A DNA stretch of 64,000 nucleotides from contig OW240915.1 of the NCBI GenBank assembly GCA_933207985.1, forward strand, positions 278,027,408 through 278,091,407. Reading direction: 5' to 3'. Each line of letters starts with the position of its first letter. Position 1 is the stretch's first letter. A program made the translations under genes and the position numbers. Below are positions 35,256-46,439 of this stretch, piece after piece. Under the pieces are notes generated by a model. That model was not told the origin of the DNA. It worked only from the letters and a program-made list of their open reading frames with translations, and did no database searches. The stretch comes from Pelobates cultripes. Taxonomy: Eukaryota; Chordata; Amphibia; Anura; Pelobatidae.

Positions 35256-35625
35256 TGTGGGCGACGGGTTAGGGGGTAGAGGGACAGCGACGGGGTTGGG
35301 GGTAGAGGGACAGCGACGGGGTTGGGGGTAGAGGGACAGCGACGGGTTATGGTGGTAGAGGGACAGCGACAGGGGTTAGGGGGTAGAGGGACAGTGACAG
35401 GGGGTAGGGGTGTGGAGGAGCAGTGACAGGGGGTAGCGGGCAGTGACAGGGGATAGGGAGGGTAGAGTGGCAGTGACAAGGGGTTGGGGGTGGAGGGCAG
35501 TGACAGGTGTGGGGGATGATGAGAGGGGTAAGGGGGGGTGGAGGGGCATTGGCAGGGGGTAGGGGGGGTGGAAGGGCATTGACAGGGGGTAGGGGGGTGG
35601 AGGGGCAGTGAGTGACGGGGGCAGA
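35256..35625. repeat. minisatellite, unit GGGTTGGGGGTAGAGGGACAGCGAC
   Basis: More than ten G-rich units of about 25 bases, first regular and then diverging to GGGGTAGGGGGGTGGAGGGG forms. The strand is strongly G-biased with runs of three to seven G. Confidence 0.9.
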
Positions 35626-36050
35626 GGGGGGTTTAAATACCTTCCCTTGTGGTCCAGTGGGCGCCCTCTCTCTTCAGTCTGCAGCTCCGCCGGGAGTGAG
35701 CTGCAGACCACATGGTGAGTCTTGCGGTCTCTAGTCAGTCAGAGCGTCGCCGTGGTAACCCACGGCAAAGCTCTGACAGGCTGGAGATCGCAAGACACTT
35801 CAGTCTGCAGCTCAATCCCGGTGGAGCTGCAGACTGAGGCTGGATCTCCATCATGCGATGGGGTCTTTTTTTATTTTAATAGTTTGACACGACTTATGGA
35901 TTTTTATTTGGCCTTTTTCTTGGGACTGAAACAAGAATGTGGTAGAAAAAAAGATGACATTTAATGGTAAATATGTTATTTGTTTATTTTTCAGGTATTT
36001 AGTTTAATGCCCCTGAATTAATATCAGGATGAAGGGGGTAGGTAGGGTAT
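35626..36050. repeat. GC-rich repeat with duplicated CTTCAGTCTGCAGCTC
   Basis: CTTCAGTCTGCAGCTC occurs twice (about 35672 and 35798), each followed by an opposed GAGCTGCAGAC, so each half can fold. It appears to be the end of the same larger repeat that holds the minisatellites. Confidence 0.5.
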
Positions 36051-37186
36051 TTGGTTATTGTGGGGGTTACTAATGGCCTGAGGACCCATAGTCACTGGAG
36101 GGAGTTATTTTTACAACTAGCCCCTACCCACCACCAATGGGTTTTGGGGAAGAGGGAGACAATAGGTCCCTCCCATTATCACTTAGGGCCCCCACCCACC
36201 GCTAAAGTCTGCAGAGGTTCGGTAGCATTTCCCCATGTGGCAGAGCTGCACCAATGTTGTGTACCAACAAAAGAGTGGTTTCTAAGACTGCTCCTGCGTG
36301 GTTATGCAAATAGAGGATTTAGTACAATCTCCCCATATGTCTCTAGAGAGTTCTAAACCCATGAGCTCGCCCTCTCCTTTGATGTCAATCCTAAGTGGTT
36401 GCATATGTTGGTAATAAAACCTTTCTGTGGGGATTTTGCTAGACATAGTAATTCAAACTTAATAGTGGAGGGGTGGATAGCCGCCTCCCGTACTTCAGCT
36501 ATGTTTCACAGGTCTGCTGCTACCTAGAGGTCCTTAATAGTGACCATCATCACTATATAACCGCATACCTCTGAATCCCAGTATTCTCTAACCCAGTGAA
36601 GTCCCTCGCTCTCATGCCCAGTAGAAAGCTCAGATCACATAGCACAAGAGTGGGTATGGGCATAATTTTTTTTCATGGAACATCTACACTTGCAGATCTC
36701 TATGAGAAGGCTGTATATATGTTTGGAATGCACGTTACATATTGTTGAGTACTATGGTATTTGTATTTGCAACACCCTCAGTACAGCAAACTTTGTGATT
36801 TTTTATTTTCTTTTAAATCTTCATTTGCTAGAATAACTTTACTATACATACCCATTTCACTGAAACACATCATATACAAAATGCTGCTAAGCCTGACTAC
36901 CTAACCCACATCACTCAGAGAAGATGAGATACATGAAAAACTTGTTTATTTATGTTGGCTAAGTATTCCCAATGTTACATAGAAGGAATGCATTATAACA
37001 TTTGCCTTCTTCTTCTATTGGTTCAATAGGTTATTCAGGTTAAAGTTGTGGTGACTTTTTCTGTGTTAACTGTAATTGATTAAACACGAAGAACCAGTTT
37101 GTAGAATTTTAAAAATGTGCAATGCCTTAAAGTTGAACTACAAGCAGCAAATCCTCAGAATTGAGGTGAACAATGTAGTACTTACC
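36051..37186. other. no feature recognised
   Basis: A 101-codon frame at 36051-36356 lies in sequence that looks like an old repeat and shows no protein pattern. Nothing else is supported. Confidence 0.35.
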
Positions 37187-37345
37187 TCCAGTGGTGTAAC
37201 TACCATGGCCGCTGGGGTCACAGCTGAGGCTGGGCCCATCACAACAGGGGGCCTGGCCGCAGCTGCAATCCCTGCAACCGTGGGCCGCCATCACTTGAGG
37301 GCTGTGCCTGGGCGCACCAGCCCAGGGCCCACAGTTGCAGGGTGA
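37187..37345. repeat. GC-rich repeat with hAT-like start
   Basis: It starts CCAGTGGTGTAACTACCATG; CAGTGGYGTA is a common hAT terminus. The GC-rich body is related to 25598-25750. The right side is broken by the palindrome at 37351. Confidence 0.45.
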
Positions 37346-37350
37346 CCAAC

Positions 37351-37934
37351 GTTCTATCAAAATCCCTTACCCCGTGAAAATCCCCTACCCTCGTCACTTC
37401 CGGTGAGGGAAATCAGCTGGATCCTGTGCTGCACATGCTGCTAGCACTCCTGCTACTCCTCCACAACAAGGTCCTGGAAGGTAAGTAAAACTAGTTTTAC
37501 ACTTTCATTATGGTTAGTGCATTCACTAAGCTAAGGCACATGGGACAATTAGGGTTAATGTTAGGGTTCAAATTAGGGTTAGGTAAGTTATTTTAACCTC
37601 TCTCACACTCTATTCTAACCCTAACCCTTGGGGTAAGGGTTAAAATAAAGTGTGAAAATTCACAATTTATAGATATTCCCCTAATGTGAAATATCCCTAA
37701 ATAAAAACAAGTCCCTAAACCTAACGCTAATCTGATCCCTAAATGTCCCGTGTCCTAAGCTTAGTGAATGCACTAACTATAATGAAAGTGTAAAACTAGT
37801 TTTACTTACCTTCCAGGACCTTGCTGTGGAGGAGTAGCAGGCATGCTAGCACGCATGTGCAGCACAGGAGCCAGCTGATTCCCCTCACCAGACGAGGGCA
37901 GGGGATTTTCACGGGTAGGGAAATTTGATAGAAC
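37351..37934. mobile_element. 584-bp foldback element with ~200-bp arms
   Basis: The left end is GTTCTATCAAAATCCCTTAC and the right end reverse-complements to GTTCTATCAAATTTCCCTAC. The arms (about 37351-37560 and 37725-37934) share GTGAAAATCCCCT, CAGCTGG, CTGTGCTGCACATG, CTGCTACTCCTCCACA, and AAAACTAGTTTTACAC. Long inverted ends and no gene fit a Mutator-like or foldback miniature element. No target duplication was found. Confidence 0.8.
37535..37650. repeat. telomere-like TTAGGG/CCCTAA words
   Basis: Within the foldback loop, GGGTTAATGTTAGGGTTCAA and ATTAGGGTTAGGTAAG are followed by CTAACCCTAACCCTTGGGG. The spacing is irregular, so this is not a true telomeric tract. Confidence 0.5.
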
Positions 37935-38120
37935 AGCGGCAGAGAGGAAAGCATAGCACTCCGCCTCCCTCCTGGTCAAAACAGGAAGCGTGGCCGAGCA
38001 GATTGCCTCTGGGGCCCTCTACCTGGTCTAACAGGAAGTCTTCACTGAGAGAGCACTTCCTATCAGACTTCAGTCACCGCGGTCTGCTCTGCCATGCTAC
38101 AGGAGAGAGCAGGTACAGAA
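37935..38120. repeat. GC-rich unclassified repeat tail
   Basis: ACAGGAAG-type words occur twice (AACAGGAAGCGTGGCC, TAACAGGAAGTCTTCAC). Likely the continuation of the interrupted GC-rich repeat. Confidence 0.35.
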
Positions 38121-38350
38121 GGGAATCGACGCGGATTGACACACAATGGAACAGAGGGAGAGGGGAGTGGGAATTGACACATGGAGGGACGGAGGAAGTG
38201 GGAATTGACACATGGAGGGACGGAGGAAGTGGGAATTGACACATGGAGGGATGGGGTGAGGGGGAAAATTACACATCGATGGGCAGGGGGAAGGGGTATT
38301 GACACATGAGGGACAGGGGGGAGGGCGGGATTGACACATAGAGGGACAGG
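38121..38350. repeat. minisatellite, unit GGAATTGACACATGGAGGGA
   Basis: About seven units of roughly 30 bases. The central three (GGACGGAGGAAGTGGGAATT phase) are nearly identical. The open frames of Pro/Cys/Ser repeats on the minus strand are artefacts. Confidence 0.9.
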
Positions 38351-38755
38351 TAAGTTCTGTTTCATTTACACAGGCCTAGCCACACCTCCCATGGCTGTAA
38401 CTGACACAGCCTCCATGAAAAAAACTTTACATTTTCAATCCGATCTTAGCTTAGTTTAGAATTTTTTTATCTCCTGCTCTGTAAATTGACATTTAATCAC
38501 ACACAGGAGGCTCTGAAAGGCTTTTAGCAAAGCAGGCGATAAGAAATGTTAAATTAAACAGAGTGCAAACTTTAGATCTTTCTATACAGGAAGTGTTTAG
38601 AAAAGCTGTGTAAGTCACATGCAGGGGGCCATGACTAGAGTTGTATAAACAAATTGATTGAGAAGTGTGTAGCAAGACTTTAGAGGCATGATCTATACAC
38701 TAAAACTGCTTCATTAAGCTAAAGTTGCTTTGGAGCCTATAGTGTACCTATAAAT
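38351..38755. mobile_element. TTAA-type miniature element, 5'-truncated
   Basis: It matches the second part of 13461-14013: CCTAGCCACACCTCCCATGG, ACTGCTTCATTAAGCTAAAG and the end CCTATAGTGTACCTATAA. The left end is lost at the minisatellite border. Confidence 0.65.
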
Positions 38756-39640
38756 CTTTCATAAAAGAGATTCTCGTACTCGCAGAGCAAGAGTTAACAA
38801 ATTCACATACTTTATTGAGCAATGCCCAGAAAAAAAGTGTATACAAAAGGGCAATATTTGGTGCAACCAATAGCTAACTGAAAAAATCCTTCATCTTGTA
38901 ACTTGTCTGTACATAATGAGAAGAACAATCAGAACATGAACAATGAAAACCATTGTACATTTTTCAGAAGATGGAAAGGGTATGACATCTGAGGTATATT
39001 CATAGCCCTGTGCTATATTCTTTTGTTTGAGTTTCCTATTCAAACAGTTAATCTTTCATAGACAACATACATAAAGGTTTAGTAATGTCCCAGTCTTGAC
39101 CACGTGCAGACACTTCCATTGCTATACACGTATTTCCAAGGCCACTAAACTGCGTTGTAACTTACCCGACTTGTCCTTTTTTTATTTTGCTACCACTTTC
39201 TTGAGAATTTTTTCTCAGTATCACGCTGTTGTTATCAGCACAATCAGCATTTACCATCATTTACTCAGCTGAGTCAGCGTTTAATCTCCATGCCTTCTAT
39301 GTCTGTATTTTACACCCCTTGTTCTCATGTCAGACATTTAAGTGTCATTTTGCTTTTCACTTGTTAATCAGGGCAAATACCTTAAAAGGGAGTGTAGAGA
39401 ATGGTAAAAGGAGAAGAAAAAATGTTTTGTTTGTCTAACTACTGCTCAGTTTCAGAACAGATATATGCCTCCAGCATTCTCAACCCGACACTGCTGGCCA
39501 GGTTGGATTGGACTGATAGAGAGCAAGAATCAAAATAGGATCAGCGCTAATAATACCACAAAAAAAGAGTATGTATAATAGCGTAGAGGCAGCACACCTA
39601 AAAGGGGAAGTACCCTCCTATCCCCTACAGTAAATTAGAA
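38756..39640. other. no feature recognised
   Basis: AT-rich DNA without supported features. Confidence 0.4.
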
Positions 39641-40763
39641 CATAAAAAGCAAAGAGATAGGGCACGCCTTTAATACAGTATGTATCTAAATGAATACACA
39701 CAATAGTATGCAGTAAGAAGGAAATAAAAAATTAATTAATTAAAAGTCCAAAGTAATAGTCCACAACAAACTAAGAAGACTCTTGTAGAGCAGTGATGGT
39801 TCTTCCCAAATGGAGGCTTGTATTCTCAATAAGCCATATGTGGAGAGAAATGGAGAGGAGATCTAATAGTGCAGTATGTCAATATATATATAAATATATA
39901 TATGAAATAATTTAATGTACTCACAATTTCCAGAGCTATAATCCAGCTCTAGTATGAAGTGCGTGAAGTGGAATGATCCCCACTCAAGGATATATGGAGT
40001 AGTAGTTCACCAGGAGTTCCAACCGAGAATAAAAAAGGATAAAAAAATATATAGTGCTTACTGAATAACTGGAATGTAGATATAAGAAATAATGAAATGT
40101 ACTCACAATGTGTTGAGCAGACTTCACTGCTCAGGTAGTAGCGTATGGGTGGTATAATCCCCACCTAGGGATTCTTTGGCGTTCCTTAGGATGGTGTAGA
40201 TCCAAATAGTCAGGTTTAAAAGAGAAATAAAATAGAAATAGGAATGTGGCTACAACAAACATTTTTTTAGGCCAAAATTCCTTTATTACAATGGTTTAAA
40301 ATAAAATAAAATTCTAGATGCGTTTCGCCACAATAGGCTTCTTCAAGTAGAATATAATAAAAAGACATAAACCTGACATACAATTCCTTATGTAGTGAAC
40401 TACTACTCCATATATCCTTGAGTGGGGATCATTCCACTTCATGCACTTCATACTAGAGCTGGATTATAGCTCTGGAAATTGTGAGTACATTAAATTATTT
40501 CATATATATATTTATATATATATTGACATACTGCACTATTGGATCTCCTCTCCATTTCTCTCCACATATGGCTTATTGAGAATACAAGCCTCCATTTGGG
40601 AAGAACCATCATTGCTCTAAAAGAGTCTTCTCCGTTTGTTGTGGACTATTACTTTGGACTTTTAATTAATTATTTTTTATTTCCTTCTTACTGCATACTA
40701 TTGTGTGTATTCTTTTAGATACATACTGTATTAAAGGCGCGCCCTTTCTCTTTGCTTTTTATG
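39641..40763. repeat. long inverted repeat, 370-bp arms, Penelope-like terminal sequence
   Basis: The arms are 39641-40010 and 40394-40763, equal in length and nearly identical. Outer ends are CATAAAAAGCAAAGAGATAG and its complement. The 383-bp centre holds a hammerhead-like motif on the minus strand and a diverged partial copy of the arm (about 40085-40185, with ATGTACTCACAAT and ATAATCCCCACCTAGGGA). No reverse transcriptase is present. The word TAAGGAATTGTATGTCAGGT near the right arm recurs in opposite orientation at 42428-42467. Confidence 0.85.
40311..40355 (-). ncRNA. hammerhead-ribozyme-like motif at the centre of the inverted repeat
   Basis: On the minus strand: stem I ATTCTA/TAGAAT (six pairs), core CTTGAAGAA, stem II GCC/GGC around TATTGT, then GAAACGCATC. 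The core has TTGAAGA for CTGANGA, and stem III has a C-A mismatch in place of C-G. The three-way layout is complete, which is more than chance would give. Confidence 0.45.
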
Positions 40764-41274
40764 GATTGGACTGATGCTGGTAATTTGGAAGCATAATTTG
40801 TGCTTTATCAGTGCAGCTGGAAAGGGGGTAAGTAGGGGAGAGTACATGTTTTTTGATTAAACTACTGTGAAATAGTTTAACAAAAAACAAAGGATGATGC
40901 TCATGGCCTATTTGCACATACCCACTTTTTTGAACTGTAGTGGTTATGGTGCCCAGAGTGTTGGGTTGTTAGGAACTTTAAAAGAAAATAAATCATACAC
41001 TCTTTATTAAATAGATGTTCTGATGGTTTTGATGAAAAAAATTGTCAGTCTTAATTTTTTTCAGAATAACATACATGCTTGTAGTGCCACAACAGCAGGA
41101 ACAAGCTTAAGTGTTCATTTCAAAATAAACATGTGTAAGATTGAATACGCACGTTATACCTAGACACATATAAGACTTGCTAAAGAGCTAGGTTAAGAAT
41201 CATCCCAAGTTTAGGTGAAATATTTATAAGAAACAAGAACTTGTTAGGCTAGCATGTCAAAGCATAGCAACAAA
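40764..41274. other. no feature recognised
   Basis: AT-rich DNA without supported features. Confidence 0.4.
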
Positions 41275-41886
41275 TTATATAGTAGACGTGAATATCAGGA
41301 GCTCCACTCACAACTACAGGGTAGCACTGCATTAAATTAACCCTATTTTGGGGCTAAGAAGGTTAATCTGGCATGGGGGCCAAAAGTAAAAATACTTTAG
41401 AGCAAACTTGTACGTGGAAATAACCACTAGGACAAGGTCCTCTGGTACCATAACGCATTGCACAGGTGTGTGAGGTGAAAAATAAAATGATAAAAAATAA
41501 AAACACGAAATTACTGCCCACATAACAAGATAAAGTGCTGAAAATGCAAAAATGTCAGCTGGAATCAGGGATGTAGCGTTAGAGAGCCAGTGTTCAGCTC
41601 TGTGTGGTAAATGCAGTGTTAGCCAACACTCATGCTCGGGAACACTCAGAGGCAGAAGTCCTTCCTTTTTGGGACATGGCAGAGGCTCCCGGTGTGATTG
41701 AGGAGTTGTCCACCACTGTGGTCAATGCTGCGTGAGTACTTCTCTGTCTGGGTAGGGCAAAGTCGTGTTGCATGGGTACTTTTGTGGAAGTTGCGCCTAT
41801 AGAGGGCTCACACACTCGTCACCCTTCTTCTCCCCACTCTCTTTTCTGATTCTGAACCGTTGCTGCCCTTACACAAGCCTCCATTT
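41275..41886. repeat. direct repeat R, first copy (~612 bp)
   Basis: It begins TATATAGTAGACGTGAATAT and ends AAGCCTCCATTT. The second copy is 42463-43071. Differences are a few percent, plus a small deletion of TGATAAAAAA-type sequence in the second copy. It contains an exon-like frame at 41617-41731. Confidence 0.9.
41617..41731 (+). CDS. exon-like open frame in repeat R, copy 1
   Basis: The 115-base stretch is bounded by GGTAAATGCAG on the left and a near-consensus splice donor, GC|GTGAGTAC, on the right. In the phase used it is fully open and encodes LANTHAREHSEAEVL, then PFWDMAEAPGVIEELSTTVV. The composition is protein-like. I do not recognise the protein. It could be an exon of a host gene captured by the duplication, or a remnant of a transposon gene. 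No other exon is securely seen. Confidence 0.3.
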
Positions 41887-42462
41887 TTTACTTCCACCTG
41901 GGCATTTGATAGTAATCATTTTGGTGTTATGGGTATTATGTGTATATCATATATTTTATCCCTTGTCTCTGCCACTAACCACTTCTATTTACCCATTTAT
42001 AATCCAATGCAGAACGTTTGTTTACAGTTGTGGGCATGCTGCCTGCTCATTAGTTTGAGCATACGGCATGATCACACTGTTCCCTGGTCACGATCACCTC
42101 AGGGCTCCTCCCCTCTGATGATGCGACCTCTCAAATATTCCGCCCAGCCGGCACACTCTCTGTACGCATACGTTCCAGTATAATGGAACGCATGCGTTCA
42201 ACCTGAAGTCACATGACGCAGAAGTAATTTAGCCGCGCGTGACTTCTAATTTATTTTATTATATTTTAACATCTCGTTTTTTACATTTCACATGCAAAAG
42301 CAATCTTTTTAAGTATATACATTATGAATATACTACTGTCTCATTATTTTAATATGTGTCTAAAAATTAAGTTTATTGTGACGTCATTTTGGCGGGAATA
42401 TTCAAATTACAATTCAAACAATGTACCCTATATAAGGAATTGTATGTCAGGTTTATGTCTTT
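41887..42462. mobile_element. terminal-repeat-like segment between the two R copies
   Basis: The last 40 bases (ATATAAGGAATTGTATGTCA onwards, near 42428) are the reverse complement of 40363-40402, next to the hammerhead-like motif of the neighbouring inverted repeat. The segment also has GTGACGTCATTTTGGCGGGA and a TATATAAGG box. It is best read as the upstream part of the same Penelope-like family. Confidence 0.5.
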
Positions 42463-43071
42463 TTATATAGTAGACGTGAATATCAGGAACTCCACTCACA
42501 ACTACAGGGTAACACTGCATTAGATTAACCCTATTTTGGGGCTAAGAAGGTTAATCTGGCATGGAGGCCAAAAGTAAAAATACTTTAGAGCAAACTTGTA
42601 CGTGGAAATAACCACTAGGACAAGGTCCTCTGGTACCATAACGCATTGCACAGGTGTGTGAGGTGAAAAATAAAATAATAAAAACACAAAATTACTGCCC
42701 ACATAACAAGATAAAGTGCTTAAAATGCAAAAATGTCAGCTGGAATCAGGGATGTAGCATTAGAGAGCCGGTGTTCAGCTCTGTGTGGTAAATGCAGTGT
42801 TAGCCAACACTCATGCTCGGGAAAACTCAGAGGCAGAAGTCCTTCCTTTTTGGGACATGGCAGAGGCTCCCGGTGGAACTGAGGAGTTGTCCACCACTGT
42901 GGTCGATGCTGCGTGAGTACTTCTCTGTCTGGGTAGGGCAAAGTCGTGTTGCATGGGTACTTTTGTGGAAGTTGCGCCTATAGAGGGCTCACACACTCGT
43001 CACCCTTCTTCTTCCTACTCTCTTTTCTGATTCTGAACCATTGCTGCCCTTACACAAGCCTCCATTTGTAC
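42463..43071. repeat. direct repeat R, second copy (~609 bp)
   Basis: Same sequence and orientation as 41275-41886. To the right it leaves the shared sequence at CCTCCATTTGTACC. Confidence 0.9.
42798..42912 (+). CDS. exon-like open frame in repeat R, copy 2
   Basis: Same length and splice-like borders as the frame in copy 1 and still open. It differs at four or five codons (for example GGTEEL for GVIEEL, and VDA for VNA). Three base changes are packed into four positions. Function unknown. Confidence 0.3.
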
Positions 43072-43974
43072 CAAGAAGCGATCAAAGATCTTGTCAAGGC
43101 ATACCAGCGTTTGCCTGAGTGTGCCATTCAGAGCTGATACTGACTGTGTAGGCCATTTCTTGGAAGATGAGTGTGTGTTTCACCATATTGGTGAAATGTG
43201 TTGCAGTCAGAGCCTGTGCAGTATTGGCTGCTCAAAGTCTGCAGAGGCTGGGAGGGGTGGAGGTAGGTATTCCACTGAGCTTCAGTAGATAGTGGGTAGA
43301 GCGAATGGCCGCCTAACTCAAGCTCGCGTCACGAGGTAGGTTGCAGGTGAGATGCAGGTTTGACCTAGTAGGATGCTGACCGAGGGAAGTGGTAGGAAGA
43401 GAGCAGATTGGTAGCTCCAAGAATGCAGATGGTTAGCATGACCCTTTGGAGTCTGATTTATGGTTCAGAAAGTCAGCTAACGATATTAAATTTAGAGAAA
43501 TGCCAGTCAGGTGTTGCCTCCCTGGTTTTCATAATTTAATGTTACTGAACAGTGTTCCACATGGATAGTACAGAGTAACATACCACATGACAAGTGATAG
43601 AACATCTTTATAAAATTTGGCTTCAGTGTGCACAAAAAAGTCTTCCTAGCTGTTGGGAAGAGCATTACAACAGAAGAACAAGGACATGGATTCCAAAACA
43701 TCATCATGCTAGAGCAGACACAGAATCCATATAAAAACTGTTCCAATGTTCCAAAGCTAAAAAGGGAGCCTTAAGACCATAAAACATTTGTGTAACAATG
43801 AAGTCTGTAGAAATTAATAGGCAATTAAAGTCAATGATGAAGCAATATGTCAAATTAAGGCCTAAATTGCAATCTCACATCAGTAACAGATTGATAATGT
43901 TTTCTGACAATCAAAATTTCACAAACTTTTTTTTTTTGACCATGAAATAGCCACAGTCAAAACATGTTAATGTC
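43072..43974. other. unclassified; short open frame after R
   Basis: At 43072-43137 an open stretch encodes LYQEAIKDLVKAYQRLPECA before a stop. It looks protein-like but has no recognised family. The rest shows nothing. Confidence 0.3.
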
Positions 43975-44367
43975 GTAAAGGAACACTCTGAGCTTCATAA
44001 TAAGGAGGTTGTTATGATGCCAGGAGGTCCCTGGCACCGGCTTACCTTCTAGAGTTAAACCGATAATGAATGGTTTCATCTCAAAGTCTTTAGTCCAGTG
44101 CTGGACAACTCTGCTCCCCCAACTTTTGTTTGAGTCTAATGATTCAATTAGGAAGCCTCTGACAGGGACAAACTAATAAGCCGAGAGATCAGTAGCAAAA
44201 CAGGGTGAAAAAGCTACGTAACAGCTGATACTCTTGGCTATTCAGTGGTGACCTGGTCTGAGGGTTCCTGATTGAAAGTCGTGAGCAGAACAATATAACC
44301 CCTGAAGGTAAGCCAGTGCTGGTGACCTCCTAGCACCATAAAAACTTTATTCTGATTGTCGCTTTAA
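43975..44367. mobile_element. TTAA-type miniature element with long inverted ends
   Basis: The left part GTAAAGGAACACTCTGAGCT...AGGAGGTCCCTGGCACCGGCTTACCTT is mirrored by AAGGTAAGCCAGTGCTGG...CGCTTTAA at the right. The right TTAA is at 44364-44367; the left one has mutated to GTAA. It is noncoding and less similar to the other TTAA families here. Confidence 0.65.
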
Positions 44368-46439
44368 ATCTGGACCGAAATCATGATTTCATCATTAAGG
44401 TCACAATGTTAATGCAAGGCCAAGATTGCTTGGTTATCAACAAAACAAGTTATTATTATTATCATTAGAGGATCAGTCCCAGCAGTATAAACCAGGTGTC
44501 ACCTACTTAGTGGCTTGCAAGAGCAAAGAGTTATTGATTTTGCTCATAAAACCATAACTAAGAGAATGACATTGGCAGTTACACAAAAAACTGAGCATTA
44601 TATGATTTTTAAAGTGAGAAGGTAAGTTTGAAATTGCAAAATAATTTTGTTATATATAACAGGTGCATTTGTCATACTGGGTTGTAGAAAATGTACAGAG
44701 TTTTTGAAATAGTAAATTTTGTCCCTGCTTCCCCATCTCTTTATGATTAACTGACTTTCAGATTCTATTTGGCAAGTTTCCTGCTGCGGTTACACAGATC
44801 TAATCCTTGTTTTATTCGTACTGTCAGTAAAACTTACTGTTCTGAATGAATTTTGGATTCTGCTCAGTTATGTAAGCAAGCATATAAGCCTGTGTTGTCC
44901 GTTAAAGTTAGTTTACCTTACTTCTAACAGTAATTTAGCCTCTGTTCTTTCAGGAATTACTTATTGTGTCTATGAAATAACTATCCAAGCTAAATTATTA
45001 AACTAATTTATCCAGTATCAGGAGAGAAGTGTGTGTAACCTTACCAAGCAGCAAACTTAGATTATGTACCTACTCTGGTTAATGCTATTAGGACACATCC
45101 TCCAACAACATTAACTTACTGGCCTTTACTTCTGTTTGACCATGTGTAGTCATTTGCCACATTTATTTCCGGTGAACCTTGAGTCATTGTATAGAAGAAG
45201 TTAATAATCCAAATATGTCAAACAAAGCCCTTTCTTTCCTGAATACATTTCTACCATGTTTTGTTGGAATTTTGCATGGTTTACGAAGTGATGCATTGTA
45301 TTTGGGTGGTCTTACATCAAGCTAATGACATTGAATTTGAAGGCTAGCTGGATCATATAGAAGCAAGTAAATGTAACAGATTTTCCCGGGAGGCTTTCTC
45401 TCAGCACCTATTCCAAGTCTTTTACCCGTTTCTCAACCTTTTACGGAGAAGTACCCCTGCAGTTCTAAAAAAAAATTCTAATTACCCCTGCCTTGAGAAA
45501 ATCATTTCTATTGATTTAAATTCCAAATGAAACATGTGGACACTGATATTTAAGTTAATCCCACATTGGAGAACATGCCCGAATATGTCATAATGTGAAC
45601 ATTGTGAATGTGAATATTGTGTATGTAAGGACTGTTAATCTGAAGTATAAAAGACACAAAATTAAAATGTAATGCACACATAATAGTTACAAACAGTAGA
45701 CACTGAAACACACACGCTCACTGATTTGACACACCTTGACAGACATATTTACTGACACACACATTACAAGCTGTATTTTTGTATGTTCTCTGTTCCTTAA
45801 TCTGTATTATGTGTAATTTCTGGTGTCTACTGCAGCACCATTGTTGAGAGATGCATGTTCTGTGGGGAGGCCTCCAATCCTCTTTTTTATGCATGTTTGG
45901 AGTCCAGACCAGACTTCAGATGCCCCTTTAGATGTGACCACATGAAAATGTTCAAATCAGTGATAGAGTATCTGTCAGTGTGTGTCAAATTAGTGTGTGA
46001 GCGGGAGCAGTGCTGGAAAGCACAAAGAGTGCAGCTCCCTCGCCACCATTCTCCCGCAGCTGGCTACCTCCTGGGGGCCACCTCTTAGCTTACTTCTTTT
46101 TTTTTGCTTCTATTTTATTTGTTTTACTATACTATTTTAGTAAATTTATTTTATTTATATGCAGGTAGTTTTTTTCTTCTTTTTATATAAAATTGATCTT
46201 TACAGTCACAAAAGTATAATAACAGACACAACAAATAGGTATATTTCTTTCAGAGGTGTGACTCACAATATATATGTTGAAATATATTTGATAAATTCCT
46301 CTTTTTTGGGGAGTGAATCAATGCTATTAAAGTTTTTACAGAAAAAAGAACAGAGTGTATAGGGTGTTGAAATTATTCAACTCCCCAAACTCTGTAGAGG
46401 TTACAAGAGGTATAGGGGGCTTAACCCCAACAAACTATG
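44368..46439. other. AT-rich DNA with one hAT-like word
   Basis: Near 45430 TTTCTCAACCTTTTACGGAG and AGTACCCCTG resemble hAT miniature element ends. Nothing else can be supported. Confidence 0.35.

Noticed and set aside
34888..35711. Open frames of 111-172 codons, minus strand, rich in Pro, Thr, His
   Set aside because: They follow the period of the two minisatellites; no protein pattern beyond the array.
37535..37650. Interstitial telomere tract
   Set aside because: TTAGGG words are few, irregular and split between strands.
38063..38365. Open frames of 80-104 codons, both strands
   Set aside because: Products of the ~30-bp minisatellite unit.
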